DNA from: Variovorax sp.
GTDB taxonomy: Bacteria; Pseudomonadota; Gammaproteobacteria; Burkholderiales; Burkholderiaceae_C
DNA length: 64,000 bases
Direction: 5' to 3'
NCBI GenBank assembly: GCA_017744935.1
Contig: JAGIAI010000018.1
Coordinates: 1 to 64,000, forward strand
Positions 15,997 to 23,467 of the stretch are shown piece after piece (position 1 is the stretch's first letter; each line of letters begins with the position of its first letter). A model generated the notes under the pieces. The model ran no database searches. It had not been told where the DNA came from and worked only from the letters and a program-made list of their open reading frames with translations. The position numbers and the translations under genes were made by a program.

Positions 15997-17234
15997 GCGC
16001 GTGCTCCCTTGGGTTCAACGGCCAGCGACGGCGTGAGCGATGCGGGCTCGACGCCCTGCTCAGTAGCGACGGAACGCTGCGCCTGCTGGCGTGCCTCGCC
16101 GGGATCCACTTCGACCGCGGCGACCTTCTTCTCTCTCGACGTCAGCTTCTTCACCAACCCTACGATGCCATCCGGCAGGAACAGAGTGACGGCGATGAAC
16201 AGCGCGCCGAGGAAGTACAGCCAGTATTCGGGATAGGCCACGGTGAGCCAGCTCTTCGCGCCGTTGACGATGAAGGCGCCGATGACCGGCCCGATCAACG
16301 TCGCGCGCCCGCCGACCGCCGTCCAGATCGCGATCTCGATCGAGTTGGCTGCGCTCATCTCGCCCGGATTGATGATGCCGACCTGCGGCACGTAGAGGGC
16401 ACCAGCCACGCCGCACATCACAGCGGAGATCACCCAGATGGTGAGCTTGTAGCCCAGCGGGTTGTAGCCCGAGAACATCACGCGCGACTCTGCGTCGCGG
16501 ATGGCCTGCAGCACGCGGCCGAACTTGCTGCCGATGAGCCACTTCGACAGCAGCAGAAAGCCCAGCAGCGTCAGCCCGGTGAGCACGAAAAGCACCATGC
16601 GCATCTCCTGCGTCGCGATCGGGATGCCCAGGATGCGCTTGAAGTCGGTGAAGCCGTTGTTGCCGCCGAAGCCCGTCTCGTTGCGGAAGAAGAGCAGCAT
16701 CGCCGCGAAGGTCATCGCCTGCGTGATGATCGAGAAGTACACGCCCTTGATGCGCGAGCGGAAGGCGAAGAAACCGAACACGAAGGCGATGAGCCCCGGC
16801 ACCGCGACGATGAGGATCAGCGTGGCGATGAAGCTGTCGCTCAACGCCCAGTGCCACGGCAACACCTTCCAGTCGAGGAACACCATGAAGTCCGGCAGGT
16901 CGCTCTTGTAGTTGCCGTCGCGGCCGATCTGGCGCATGAGGTACATGCCCATCATGTAGCCGCCAAGCGCGAAGAAAAGACCATGCCCGAGCGAGAGGAT
17001 GCCTGTATAGCCCCAGATGAGGTCCATCGCGAGCGCGCAGATCGCGTAGCACATGATGCGGCCGACCAGCGCCACCGCGTAGTCGCTCATGTGCAGCGCA
17101 CTGCCGGCCGGCACCGCCATGTTGAGCACCGGTGCGAGCGCGCAGACCACGATCAGCGCCACGAAGAAGGCGGTCCAGCCCTTGCCGCTCAGGAGTGGGC
17201 CCTTGGAGGGAAGTACGACTTTGCTGCTGCTCAT
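15993..17234 (-). CDS. urtC: Urea ABC transporter permease UrtC
   Basis: A 413-residue inner-membrane permease of the LivM/UrtC type with about ten helices. Typical segments are DLIWGYTGILSLGHGLFFALGGYMMGMYLMRQ near the N-terminus, MFSGYNPLGYKLTIWVISA, GVAGALYVPQVGIINPGEM and the C-terminal GALFIAVTLFLPDGIVGL. A hydrophilic C-terminal tail of about 50 residues follows. It overlaps urtB and urtD by ATGA at both ends, so urtBCDE form a single coupled unit. Together with UrtB it forms the urea channel. Confidence 0.95.
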   Translation of the reverse strand: MSSSKVVLPSKGPLLSGKGWTAFFVALIVVCALAPVLNMAVPAGSALHMSDYAVALVGRIMCYAICALAMDLIWGYTGILSLGHGLFFALGGYMMGMYLMRQIGRDGNYKSDLPDFMVFLDWKVLPWHWALSDSFIATLILIVAVPGLIAFVFGFFAFRSRIKGVYFSIITQAMTFAAMLLFFRNETGFGGNNGFTDFKRILGIPIATQEMRMVLFVLTGLTLLGFLLLSKWLIGSKFGRVLQAIRDAESRVMFSGYNPLGYKLTIWVISAVMCGVAGALYVPQVGIINPGEMSAANSIEIAIWTAVGGRATLIGPVIGAFIVNGAKSWLTVAYPEYWLYFLGALFIAVTLFLPDGIVGLVKKLTSREKKVAAVEVDPGEARQQAQRSVATEQGVEPASLTPSLAVEPKGARA

Positions 17235-18820
17235 GCCTCGGCACTCCGCCCCTTGACTGCGAAGATGCCTTGCGGCCGCTTCTGAATGAAGATGATGATG
17301 AAGACCAGCACCGCGATCTTCGCGAGCACCGCGCCGGCCCAGCCTTCGATGAACTTGTTGAGGATGCCGAGGCCCATCGCCGCATACACCGTGCCCGCAA
17401 GCTGGCCCACACCACCCATCACGACCACCATGAACGAATCGACGATGTAGCTCTGTCCCAGGTCAGGCCCGACATTGCCGATCTGCGACAGCGCGCACCC
17501 CGCAAGCCCCGCGATGCCAGAGCCCAGCGCGAAGGCGTAGGTGTCAATGCGCGCCGTGTTCACGCCCATGCAGGACGCGATCGGCCGGTTCTGCGTCACG
17601 CCGCGGACGAAGAGCCCGAGGCGCGTGCGGCCGATGAGCCAACCCATCGCGAGCAGCACCAGGCCCGCGAAGATGATGATGCAGATGCGGTTCCACGGCA
17701 GCGTGACGTTGCTCAGCAGATTCAGGCCGCCACTCATCCAGGCCGGGTTCTCGACGCCAACGTTCTGCGCACCGAAGATCGAACGCACGAGTTGCTGGAG
17801 CATCAGGCTGATCCCCCACGTGGCGAGCAGCGTTTCGAGCGGACGACCGTAGAGGAAACGAATCACGCCGCGTTCGAGCACCGCGCCCACGAAGGCCGAT
17901 GCAAGAAAGGCAACGGGAATGGCCGCCACCAGATACCAGCCGAACATCGACTCCGGCAGGTAGCGCTGGAAGATGCCCTGCATCACGTAGGTCGCATAGG
18001 CGCCGATCATCATCAGCTCGCCATGCGCCATGTTGATCACTCCCATCAGCCCGTAGGTGATCGCGAGTCCCAATGCAGCAAGTAGCAGAACCGAACCCAG
18101 GCTGATGCCGCTGAATACTGCGTTGATCCGATCGCCCCACACGAGCGAGCCGTCGATGCTGTTGATCGATGCAGTGATCGCCGCCTTCACATCCGCTTCA
18201 GTCTCGTCGGCAAGCCGCTGATTCAGCAGCAGCTTCGTATCCGGACTCCGGCTGTCGCCAAGCGCCTTGGCCGCGTCCAGCCGCTTGCCCTTGTCGGCGC
18301 TGCTGAGCAGGCTCGCCGCTCGCACCAGTTCGAGCTGCGCCTTGATCTTCGGGTTGGTCTCGGCAGCCAGTGCCTTCTCGACCATCGGCAGCCGCGATTC
18401 ATCGGGCTCCTTGAACAACGCCTGCGCCGCGTCCGCGCGCACCGCATCGTCCTTGCTCGTGAGCTTCAGCGCGGCCTGCGCCGCATCCAGCGCGCCACGC
18501 ATCATGTTGTTGTTGACCACGTCCTCGGCATCGTCCGGCAGCTTCAGCTCCGAACCGGTGACCGGGTCGAATGCCTTGTCGTCCTTGATGACGAACACCT
18601 TGTCCTCGGTGACCTTCACCGCGTCATCCGACATGGCTTGAATGAAAGCGGCCGTCTTCTCATCGGCGGCGGCCACTGCCTTGTTGAGCGCCGAAATGCG
18701 CGCTTCGGTATCGCCCGAAGCGATGGCTTTTGCTTCGTCGCTCGTCAGCGCATGCGATGGCACTGCAACCAACGCAAGCAAGACCGCGGGCAAAGAAATG
18801 TGGCGCAAGAGTTTGAACAC
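17231..18820 (-). CDS. urtB: Urea ABC transporter permease UrtB with periplasmic N-terminal domain
   Basis: A 529-residue permease. After a signal-like segment (LLRHISLPAVLLALVAVPSHA) comes a periplasmic alpha-helical domain to about residue 225, rich in repeats such as SADKGKRLDAAKALGDSRSPDTK; this is usual for UrtB. The LivH-type membrane domain follows, with ITYGLMGVINMAHGELMMIGAY, GVIRFLYGRPLETLLATWGISL and CALSQIGNVGPDLGQSYIV. It is separated from urtA by about 105 bases carrying a structured repeat, which may allow more UrtA than UrtB to be made from one transcript. Confidence 0.95.
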   Translation of the reverse strand: MFKLLRHISLPAVLLALVAVPSHALTSDEAKAIASGDTEARISALNKAVAAADEKTAAFIQAMSDDAVKVTEDKVFVIKDDKAFDPVTGSELKLPDDAEDVVNNNMMRGALDAAQAALKLTSKDDAVRADAAQALFKEPDESRLPMVEKALAAETNPKIKAQLELVRAASLLSSADKGKRLDAAKALGDSRSPDTKLLLNQRLADETEADVKAAITASINSIDGSLVWGDRINAVFSGISLGSVLLLAALGLAITYGLMGVINMAHGELMMIGAYATYVMQGIFQRYLPESMFGWYLVAAIPVAFLASAFVGAVLERGVIRFLYGRPLETLLATWGISLMLQQLVRSIFGAQNVGVENPAWMSGGLNLLSNVTLPWNRICIIIFAGLVLLAMGWLIGRTRLGLFVRGVTQNRPIASCMGVNTARIDTYAFALGSGIAGLAGCALSQIGNVGPDLGQSYIVDSFMVVVMGGVGQLAGTVYAAMGLGILNKFIEGWAGAVLAKIAVLVFIIIFIQKRPQGIFAVKGRSAEA

Positions 18821-18840
18821 AACGTTCCCAATTCCAGAAA

Positions 18841-18925
18841 CACCGCGGAACCGGCTCCGCCGGTCCGCTGGTGTTGCCCCCTGAAAGGGGGTGTCAGAGC
18901 CACACGAAGTGGGCGAGGCTGGGGG
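18841..18925 (-). repeat. Stop-codon-anchored intergenic repeat, copy 1 (after urtA)
   Basis: Read on the minus strand, the element begins immediately after the urtA stop codon. It has a conserved CACTTCGTGT core, a CCCCC-loop-GGGGG hairpin and a longer GC-rich stem whose arms include CCGGCG and CGCGG. Two further copies in the same orientation relative to the preceding gene occur at 20301-20386 and 31371-31458. It lacks a uridine tract, so it is not a simple intrinsic terminator; it could stabilise the urtA 3' end or attenuate transcription into urtB. Confidence 0.85.
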
Positions 18926-20194
18926 TTAGAGAGATTTGCCGGCGGGGTAATCAGGCTTCTTGTCGTTGCCTTCGATGTACGGGCTCCACGGCTTCGCGCG
19001 GACCGGGCCCGGCGTCTTCCACACCACGTTGAACTGGCCGTCGGCCTTGATCTCGCCGATGAACACGCTCTTGTGCAGGTGGTGGTTCTTCTCGTCCATC
19101 TTCGAGACGATGCCGGACGGTGCGGTGAAGGTCTGGCCGGCCATCGCGGCGATCACCTTGTCGGTGTCGGTGCTCTTCGCCTTCTCGACGGCCTGCTTCC
19201 ACATGTGGATACCGATCCAGGTGGCTTCCATCGGGTCGTTGGTCAGCGGCTTGTCCTTGTGGCCGGCGATGTTGTGGGCCTTGGCGTAGTCGCTCCACTG
19301 CTTGATGAACGCCGTGTTGGTCGGGTTCTTGATGCTCATGAAGTAGTTCCATGCCGCGAGGTGGCCCACGAGCGGCTTGGTGTCCACGCCGCGCAGTTCT
19401 TCCTCGCCGACCGAGAAAGCCACCACCGGCACGTCCTTGGCCTTCAGGCCGGCGTTGCCCAGTTCCTTGTAGAACGGCACGTTGGAGTCGCCGTTGATGG
19501 TCGACACCACCGCCGTCTTGCCGCCAGCCGAGAACTTCTTGATGTCGGCCACGATGGTCTGGTAGTCGCTATGTCCGAACGGGGTGTACTTCTCGTCGAT
19601 GTCCTTGTCGGCCACGCCCTTGCTCTTGAGGTAGGCGCGCAGGATCTTGTTCGTCGTGCGCGGATAGACGTAGTCGGTGCCCAGCAGCACCCAGCGCTTC
19701 GCGCCGCCGCCTTCCTTGCTCATGAGGTAGTCGACGGCAGGAATGGCCTGCTGGTTGGGCGCGGCGCCGGTATAGAACACGTTCTTGCTCAGCTCTTCAC
19801 CCTCGTACTGCACGGGGTAGAACAAGAGGCCGTTCATCTCCTCGACGACCGGCAGCACCGACTTGCGCGAGACCGAGGTCCAGCAGCCGAAGATCACCGA
19901 CACCTTGTCCTGACCAAGCAGCTGCTTGGTCTTCTCCGCGAAAAGAGGCCAGTTGGAGGCCGGATCGACCACCACCGGCTCGAGCTTCTTGCCCATCACG
20001 CCGCCCTTGGCGTTGATGTCGTCGATGGCCATGAGCACCGTGTCCTTGAGCACGGTTTCAGAAATCGCCATCGTGCCGGAGAGCGAGTGCAGCACGCCGA
20101 CCTTGATGGTGTCCTGTGCGAACACGGGCGCGGCCGAAAGGCCTGCCAGCGCGACGGCGGCGGTAAGCGCCTTGAGGGTGAAACGACGTTGCAT
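18926..20194 (-). CDS. urtA: Urea ABC transporter substrate-binding protein UrtA
   Basis: A 422-residue type-I periplasmic binding protein. The ATG at 20194 begins MQRRFTLKALTAAVALAG, a twin-arginine-like signal ending at VFAQ. The mature protein starts DTIKVGVLHSLSGTMAISET, the UrtA hallmark. Other family blocks are VSVIFGCWTSVSRKSVLPV, YPVQYEGEE and NKILRAYLKSKGV. It captures urea for UrtBCDE. It is first in the operon; an inverted repeat lies about 66 bases upstream and the stop codon abuts repeat copy 1. In many bacteria the operon responds to nitrogen limitation, but I saw no clear sigma-54 promoter here. Confidence 0.95.
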   Translation of the reverse strand: MQRRFTLKALTAAVALAGLSAAPVFAQDTIKVGVLHSLSGTMAISETVLKDTVLMAIDDINAKGGVMGKKLEPVVVDPASNWPLFAEKTKQLLGQDKVSVIFGCWTSVSRKSVLPVVEEMNGLLFYPVQYEGEELSKNVFYTGAAPNQQAIPAVDYLMSKEGGGAKRWVLLGTDYVYPRTTNKILRAYLKSKGVADKDIDEKYTPFGHSDYQTIVADIKKFSAGGKTAVVSTINGDSNVPFYKELGNAGLKAKDVPVVAFSVGEEELRGVDTKPLVGHLAAWNYFMSIKNPTNTAFIKQWSDYAKAHNIAGHKDKPLTNDPMEATWIGIHMWKQAVEKAKSTDTDKVIAAMAGQTFTAPSGIVSKMDEKNHHLHKSVFIGEIKADGQFNVVWKTPGPVRAKPWSPYIEGNDKKPDYPAGKSL

Positions 20195-20259
20195 GATGAG
20201 ACCTTCTCCTGTGGTTTGAACGATGGAGAGAGTCTGCGGATTCACCCCCGCAGCTGAAA

Positions 20260-20275
20260 TACGCCGGGTGGCGTA
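20260..20275. promoter_or_regulatory. Inverted repeat upstream of urtA, possible operator
   Basis: TACGCC, four bases, GGCGTA forms a perfect six-base palindrome 66 to 81 bases before the urtA start. It stands in the only non-repeat intergenic DNA ahead of the urt operon. It could be a regulator site for nitrogen or urea control. No matching regulator gene is adjacent, and a six-base palindrome in GC-rich DNA can arise by chance. Confidence 0.3.
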
Positions 20276-20300
20276 CAAAGCTGCGCAACGAAATCGAAAA

Positions 20301-20386
20301 CAGCCGCGGAGCCGGCTTCGCCGGGCCGCCGGCTGTGCCCCCGGTCGGGGGTGCCCGAGCCACACGAAGTGGGCGAGGCTGGGGGC
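20301..20386 (-). repeat. Stop-codon-anchored intergenic repeat, copy 2 (after lipase gene)
   Basis: The second copy of the element, read on the minus strand, begins a few bases after the stop of the class 3 lipase gene. It shares the CACTTCGTGTGGCTC core with copy 1 and keeps the CCCCC/GGGGG hairpin with a changed loop. The long stem (AGCCGGCGG with CCGCGGCT) is maintained by compensating changes, for example CGGACCGGCGG in copy 1 against CGGCCCGGCGA here. It separates the lipase from the urtA promoter region. Confidence 0.85.
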
Positions 20387-20389
20387 GAG

Positions 20390-21238
20390 CTAGAAGAACG
20401 CCCGGGCGTAGTTGATCGGGGCGTGATCGGCCAACTCGCGAAGCAGCACAGACCCCGGCTTCCACGCATGCTCCGAGGCGTATTTCGCCCGGCCTTCGAT
20501 GCGGTCCGCCTCGATCATGGTCGGCGCGGGATCGTCGATGCATTCGCCGGTGATGCAGGTGATATAGGTCACCGCACCCGCATGCGCATAAAACGACAGC
20601 GCCGGTGGAAGCTGGGTCACCACATCGCATCCGTCCACCAGCCTCATGACATTGAGGTGCGCAAGCGTCGAGACAAACTCCGCGTCGCCGACGCGCGGTG
20701 AGCCGAGCGTGATGAGCATCTCAGGCTTGAGGACGCTCGCGGCCAGCGTCGCGAGCGCAGCACCGAGGCTGTGCCCGGCGAGGATGAGGCGGCTGCGCGG
20801 CCTTCCCTCGCCCGCAAGCCAATCGACAACCTGCGGCAGCACGCCGCGAACTGCCTTGGCGAAGCCCGCATGCACACGGCCGCCGCTTTCGTGCCAATCG
20901 AGCTGCTGCGCCTGCAGGTTGGTTGCGAGGTGGCGGATTTCATCGGGCTGCGTACCGCGGAACGTGATGAGCGTCGTGCCGTCGCCGCCATGGATCGTCC
21001 CGAACGCAAACGTCGCGACGTCGAGGAACAGTCTGGGCTCCCCGAAACCGGCCTGCGCGAGCGCGGCGGCGAGGCGCTGTTCCTCAGCCTCCGACTGCTC
21101 TGCCCGGTAGTACGCGAGGCGCGCGGCCTCGACAGCCCACTGCGTCGGCGTGTAGAGGCAACCGCGCTCGAACAACGTCTCGTGGCGCTCCGGGGTATAC
21201 AAGGCGGCGCGGCTGGCGTCGTAGGCGATGTTGGACAT
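20390..21238 (-). CDS. Class 3 lipase family protein
   Basis: A 282-residue alpha/beta hydrolase of the fungal-type lipase 3 family. The nucleophile elbow is GHSLGAALATLAA (serine near residue 157). The aspartate likely lies in LGSPRVGDAEF or DGCDVVTQLP and the histidine in ADHAPINYARAFF near the C-terminus, giving a complete triad. FAFGTIHGGDGTTLITFRGTQ is the conserved oxyanion strand region. No signal peptide is seen, so it should be cytoplasmic or exported by another route. Its natural ester substrate is unknown. It is followed at once by repeat copy 2. Confidence 0.88.
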   Translation of the reverse strand: MSNIAYDASRAALYTPERHETLFERGCLYTPTQWAVEAARLAYYRAEQSEAEEQRLAAALAQAGFGEPRLFLDVATFAFGTIHGGDGTTLITFRGTQPDEIRHLATNLQAQQLDWHESGGRVHAGFAKAVRGVLPQVVDWLAGEGRPRSRLILAGHSLGAALATLAASVLKPEMLITLGSPRVGDAEFVSTLAHLNVMRLVDGCDVVTQLPPALSFYAHAGAVTYITCITGECIDDPAPTMIEADRIEGRAKYASEHAWKPGSVLLRELADHAPINYARAFF

Positions 21239-21256
21239 GACGGACTCCCTCCCGAT

Positions 21257-22309
21257 TCAAGGCGTACGCTGGCCAGCACTCAGGCGAAACTGGCGCGCCG
21301 CAAAGGCCCACACCAGCTTGGTCGCGTCCGGCCCGGCCGCGTCCGTGAAGAGCATGCTGGACGCGCCGCCGCTCCATGCGTGGCCAAGGCCGGCGATCTC
21401 GCACAGCGTGACCGCGATGCGTCCCCGGCGCGTGAAGTCGGTGATGCGCATCGGATGGCGCTTGCCACGCTGCACCGTACGCATGGCGCCGGCGCGCGCG
21501 CCGGTGGCGACCGCCCACACCGCCGCGGTACTGCTTGCGTTGCTGGCGGACACGACGATGTCGGCGTCGCCATGAAGCACCAGCAGCGGGGGCAGGGTCG
21601 CGAAGACGGCCGCGGCGCCCATCGCCTTGCCGACGGCCGTGGCGGGCATCGGCGGTACGTGCTGCCCACGCATCGCGCCCAGCGCGGTCGCCGGCGACCT
21701 GGCTGCCCCCGGCGCCACGCCCGAATGCATCGCCACAGCCTTGAAGCGCAGCGGATAGCGCGTTGCCAGCAGCGCCGCCATGCTGGCTCCGGCGGATAGC
21801 CCGGCAATCGCGACGCGGTCGCGATCGAGCGGATAGAGCATCAGCACCTGATCGACCGCCGCCATCAGCGTGGCGGCCTCCGCATCGGCCTTGCCCGAGC
21901 GGCGGTCGTACCAGTTCCAGCAGCCCTGCGCATTGGCGATCCGGTCCTGTTCGGGGTAGAGCACCATGAAGCCCTCGCGCTCGGCAATGCGGTTCATGCG
22001 GGTGCTGATCGCGAAGTCGCGCCCTGTCTGCCCGCAGCCATGCAGCATGACCATCAGCGGGAGCTTTTCGCCGAACTTGAGATGCAGGTCGGGCGGCCGG
22101 TAGAGGTGATAGCGCCGCGCGCCCGCCGGCCCCAGCGCCACGCCGGGCAACCAGTCACCGCGGCCGGGCGGCGGCTTGAGCTGCTTCGCGGCGGCCCGCT
22201 GCACCTGGTTGGCGATGCGCTTGCTGCTGCCCAGCGTCGCCTTGGTGAGCGCCTTCAGGTTGCGCTGGTACGCGCGCGTGAGCGGAGAGATTGCACGGCG
22301 GGCCATCAA
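21257..22309 (-). CDS. PHB-depolymerase-type esterase
   Basis: A 350-residue alpha/beta hydrolase of the poly-3-hydroxybutyrate depolymerase/LpqC esterase family. Typical marks are LPLMVMLHGCGQTGRDFA around residues 85-102, ANAQGCWNWYD, and the nucleophile elbow AIAGLSAGASMAALLA. The histidine is expected in LGHAWSGG near the C-terminus, and an aspartate in LLVLHGDADIVVS. The first 40 residues are basic (SPLTRAYQRNLKALTKATLG) and no cleavable signal is obvious. It lies 18 bases upstream of the lipase gene on the same strand. It may act on short-chain or aromatic esters rather than polymer. Confidence 0.88.
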   Translation of the reverse strand: MMARRAISPLTRAYQRNLKALTKATLGSSKRIANQVQRAAAKQLKPPPGRGDWLPGVALGPAGARRYHLYRPPDLHLKFGEKLPLMVMLHGCGQTGRDFAISTRMNRIAEREGFMVLYPEQDRIANAQGCWNWYDRRSGKADAEAATLMAAVDQVLMLYPLDRDRVAIAGLSAGASMAALLATRYPLRFKAVAMHSGVAPGAARSPATALGAMRGQHVPPMPATAVGKAMGAAAVFATLPPLLVLHGDADIVVSASNASSTAAVWAVATGARAGAMRTVQRGKRHPMRITDFTRRGRIAVTLCEIAGLGHAWSGGASSMLFTDAAGPDATKLVWAFAARQFRLSAGQRTP

Positions 22310-22370
22310 TATGCGGCAAAGGTCGTCCGCGCACGGTAGCAGCTTCGACGGAAGCAGGCTACCCGGGCGA

Positions 22371-22397
22371 TTAGCCGATCAGACGCGTGCCGGCTAA
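22371..22397 (-). terminator. Inverted repeat after ppk2, possible terminator
   Basis: TTAGCCG and CGGCTAA form a seven-base stem with a 13-base loop, six bases past the ppk2 stop on the minus strand. There is no T-run after it, so it would be a weak or Rho-assisted terminator at best. Confidence 0.35.
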
Positions 22398-22402
22398 CGC
22401 AA

Positions 22403-23320
22403 TCAGTACTGCTCGGGCACGTACATGCTCTCGGGCACCGGGTGACGCAGGTAGTCCGCATGGCGCTCGCGAGCCGGCAGGACCACGGGCGGATGCTCGA
22501 CGTCCTGGTAGGGAAGCTGGCCGAGCAGGTGGCTGATGCAGTTGAGCCGCGCCTTCTTCTTGTCGACTGCCTGCACCACCCACCACGGCGCCTCGGGGAT
22601 GTGGGTGCGGTCGAGCATGGTTTCCTTGGCCTTGGTGTATTCCTCCCACCGGCGGCGGGATTCGAGGTCCATCGGGCTGAGCTTCCACTGCTTGAGCGGG
22701 TCGTGAATGCGGCTCAGGAAGCGCATGTGCTGCTCGTCGTCCGTGATGGAGAACCAGTACTTGATCAGCTTGATCCCCGAGCGCACCAGCATGCGCTCGA
22801 AGTCGGGCACCGTGCGGAAGAACTCTTCGTACTCGTCGTCAGTGCAGAAGCCCATCACCCGCTCGACGCCGGCGCGGTTGTACCAACTGCGGTCGAAGAG
22901 CACCATCTCGCCCGCAGCGGGCAGGTGCGCCACGTAGCGCTGGAAGTACCACTGGGTGCGCTCGCGGTCGTTCGGCGCCGGCAGCGCCGCCACGCGGGCC
23001 ACGCGCGGGTTCAGCCGCTGGGTGATGCGCTTGATCACGCCGCCCTTGCCCGCCGCGTCGCGGCCTTCGAAAAGGATGACCACCTTCTGCTTGGTGTTCT
23101 GCACCCAGTCCTGCAACTTCACCAGCTCGCCCTGAAGGCGGAACAGGTTCTTGAAATAGGCCTGCCGTGCGGCCTTGTCGTCAATCTGGCCGCTCTCGAG
23201 TTCCTCGATGGTGCGGTCTTCGATCTCGAGCTCGATCTCTTCGTCGTAGCTGTCGACCAGGTCGCGCGCGATGCGCTGCATGAGTTCTTCCTGGTCGCTC
23301 AGGATGGTGGGGAGCGTCAT
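22403..23320 (-). CDS. ppk2: Polyphosphate kinase 2
   Basis: A 305-residue PPK2-family kinase. Walker A is FEGRDAAGKGGVIKRI (about residues 87-102), Walker B/lid elements are EMVLFDRSWYNRAGVERVMGF, and the R-rich lid AHL...SRRRWEEYTKA region follows. Such enzymes transfer phosphate between polyphosphate and nucleotides, usually favouring ADP or GDP phosphorylation from polyphosphate. The single-domain length fits class I PPK2. It diverges from the phosphate transporter pit, with a candidate Pho box 44 bases before its start, so it is probably induced on phosphate starvation. Confidence 0.94.
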   Translation of the reverse strand: MTLPTILSDQEELMQRIARDLVDSYDEEIELEIEDRTIEELESGQIDDKAARQAYFKNLFRLQGELVKLQDWVQNTKQKVVILFEGRDAAGKGGVIKRITQRLNPRVARVAALPAPNDRERTQWYFQRYVAHLPAAGEMVLFDRSWYNRAGVERVMGFCTDDEYEEFFRTVPDFERMLVRSGIKLIKYWFSITDDEQHMRFLSRIHDPLKQWKLSPMDLESRRRWEEYTKAKETMLDRTHIPEAPWWVVQAVDKKKARLNCISHLLGQLPYQDVEHPPVVLPARERHADYLRHPVPESMYVPEQY

Positions 23321-23363
23321 GTTCCGTCTCTAGGCAAGCGAAAACCTCATCCTGCGACCAGCA

Positions 23364-23381
23364 AATGACAGTCCTGTGACA
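23364..23381 (-). promoter_or_regulatory. Candidate Pho box for ppk2
   Basis: On the minus strand the site reads TGTCACA, GGAC, TGTCATT: two seven-base direct repeats separated by four bases, the layout of the PhoB site (TGTCATA-N4-TGTCAT). It ends 43 bases before the ppk2 start, the right place for activation at a -35 position. Binding is inferred from the match. Confidence 0.65.
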
Positions 23382-23402
23382 AAAAGTGAGCGATTCCGGG
23401 CC

Positions 23403-23420
23403 CGTCACATCGTTGTCATA
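23403..23420 (+). promoter_or_regulatory. Candidate Pho box for pit
   Basis: On the plus strand the site reads CGTCACA, TCGT, TGTCATA, again two seven-base repeats with four bases between. It ends 47 bases before the proposed pit start. Its last base is the A of an upstream in-frame ATG (23420-23422), which argues that this ATG is not the real start of pit. Confidence 0.62.
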
Positions 23421-23467
23421 TGGCCGGCAGACCATCCGGCGACTCAGTAAAAAGGCCGCAAAACATC

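Noticed and set aside
18841..18925. Intrinsic terminator between urtA and urtB
   Set aside because: The hairpins are strong but there is no T-run, and identical elements occur after other genes; it was assigned to the repeat family instead.
18638..20257. Long plus-strand open frame across urtA
   Set aside because: Antisense to urtA with no recognisable motif; GC-skewed shadow. The same applies to 52854-55097 and 31592-33238 on the plus strand.
23420..23467. Upstream ATG as start of the phosphate transporter gene
   Set aside because: It begins on the last base of a Pho box and has no ribosome site; 23468 gives a normal N-terminus.
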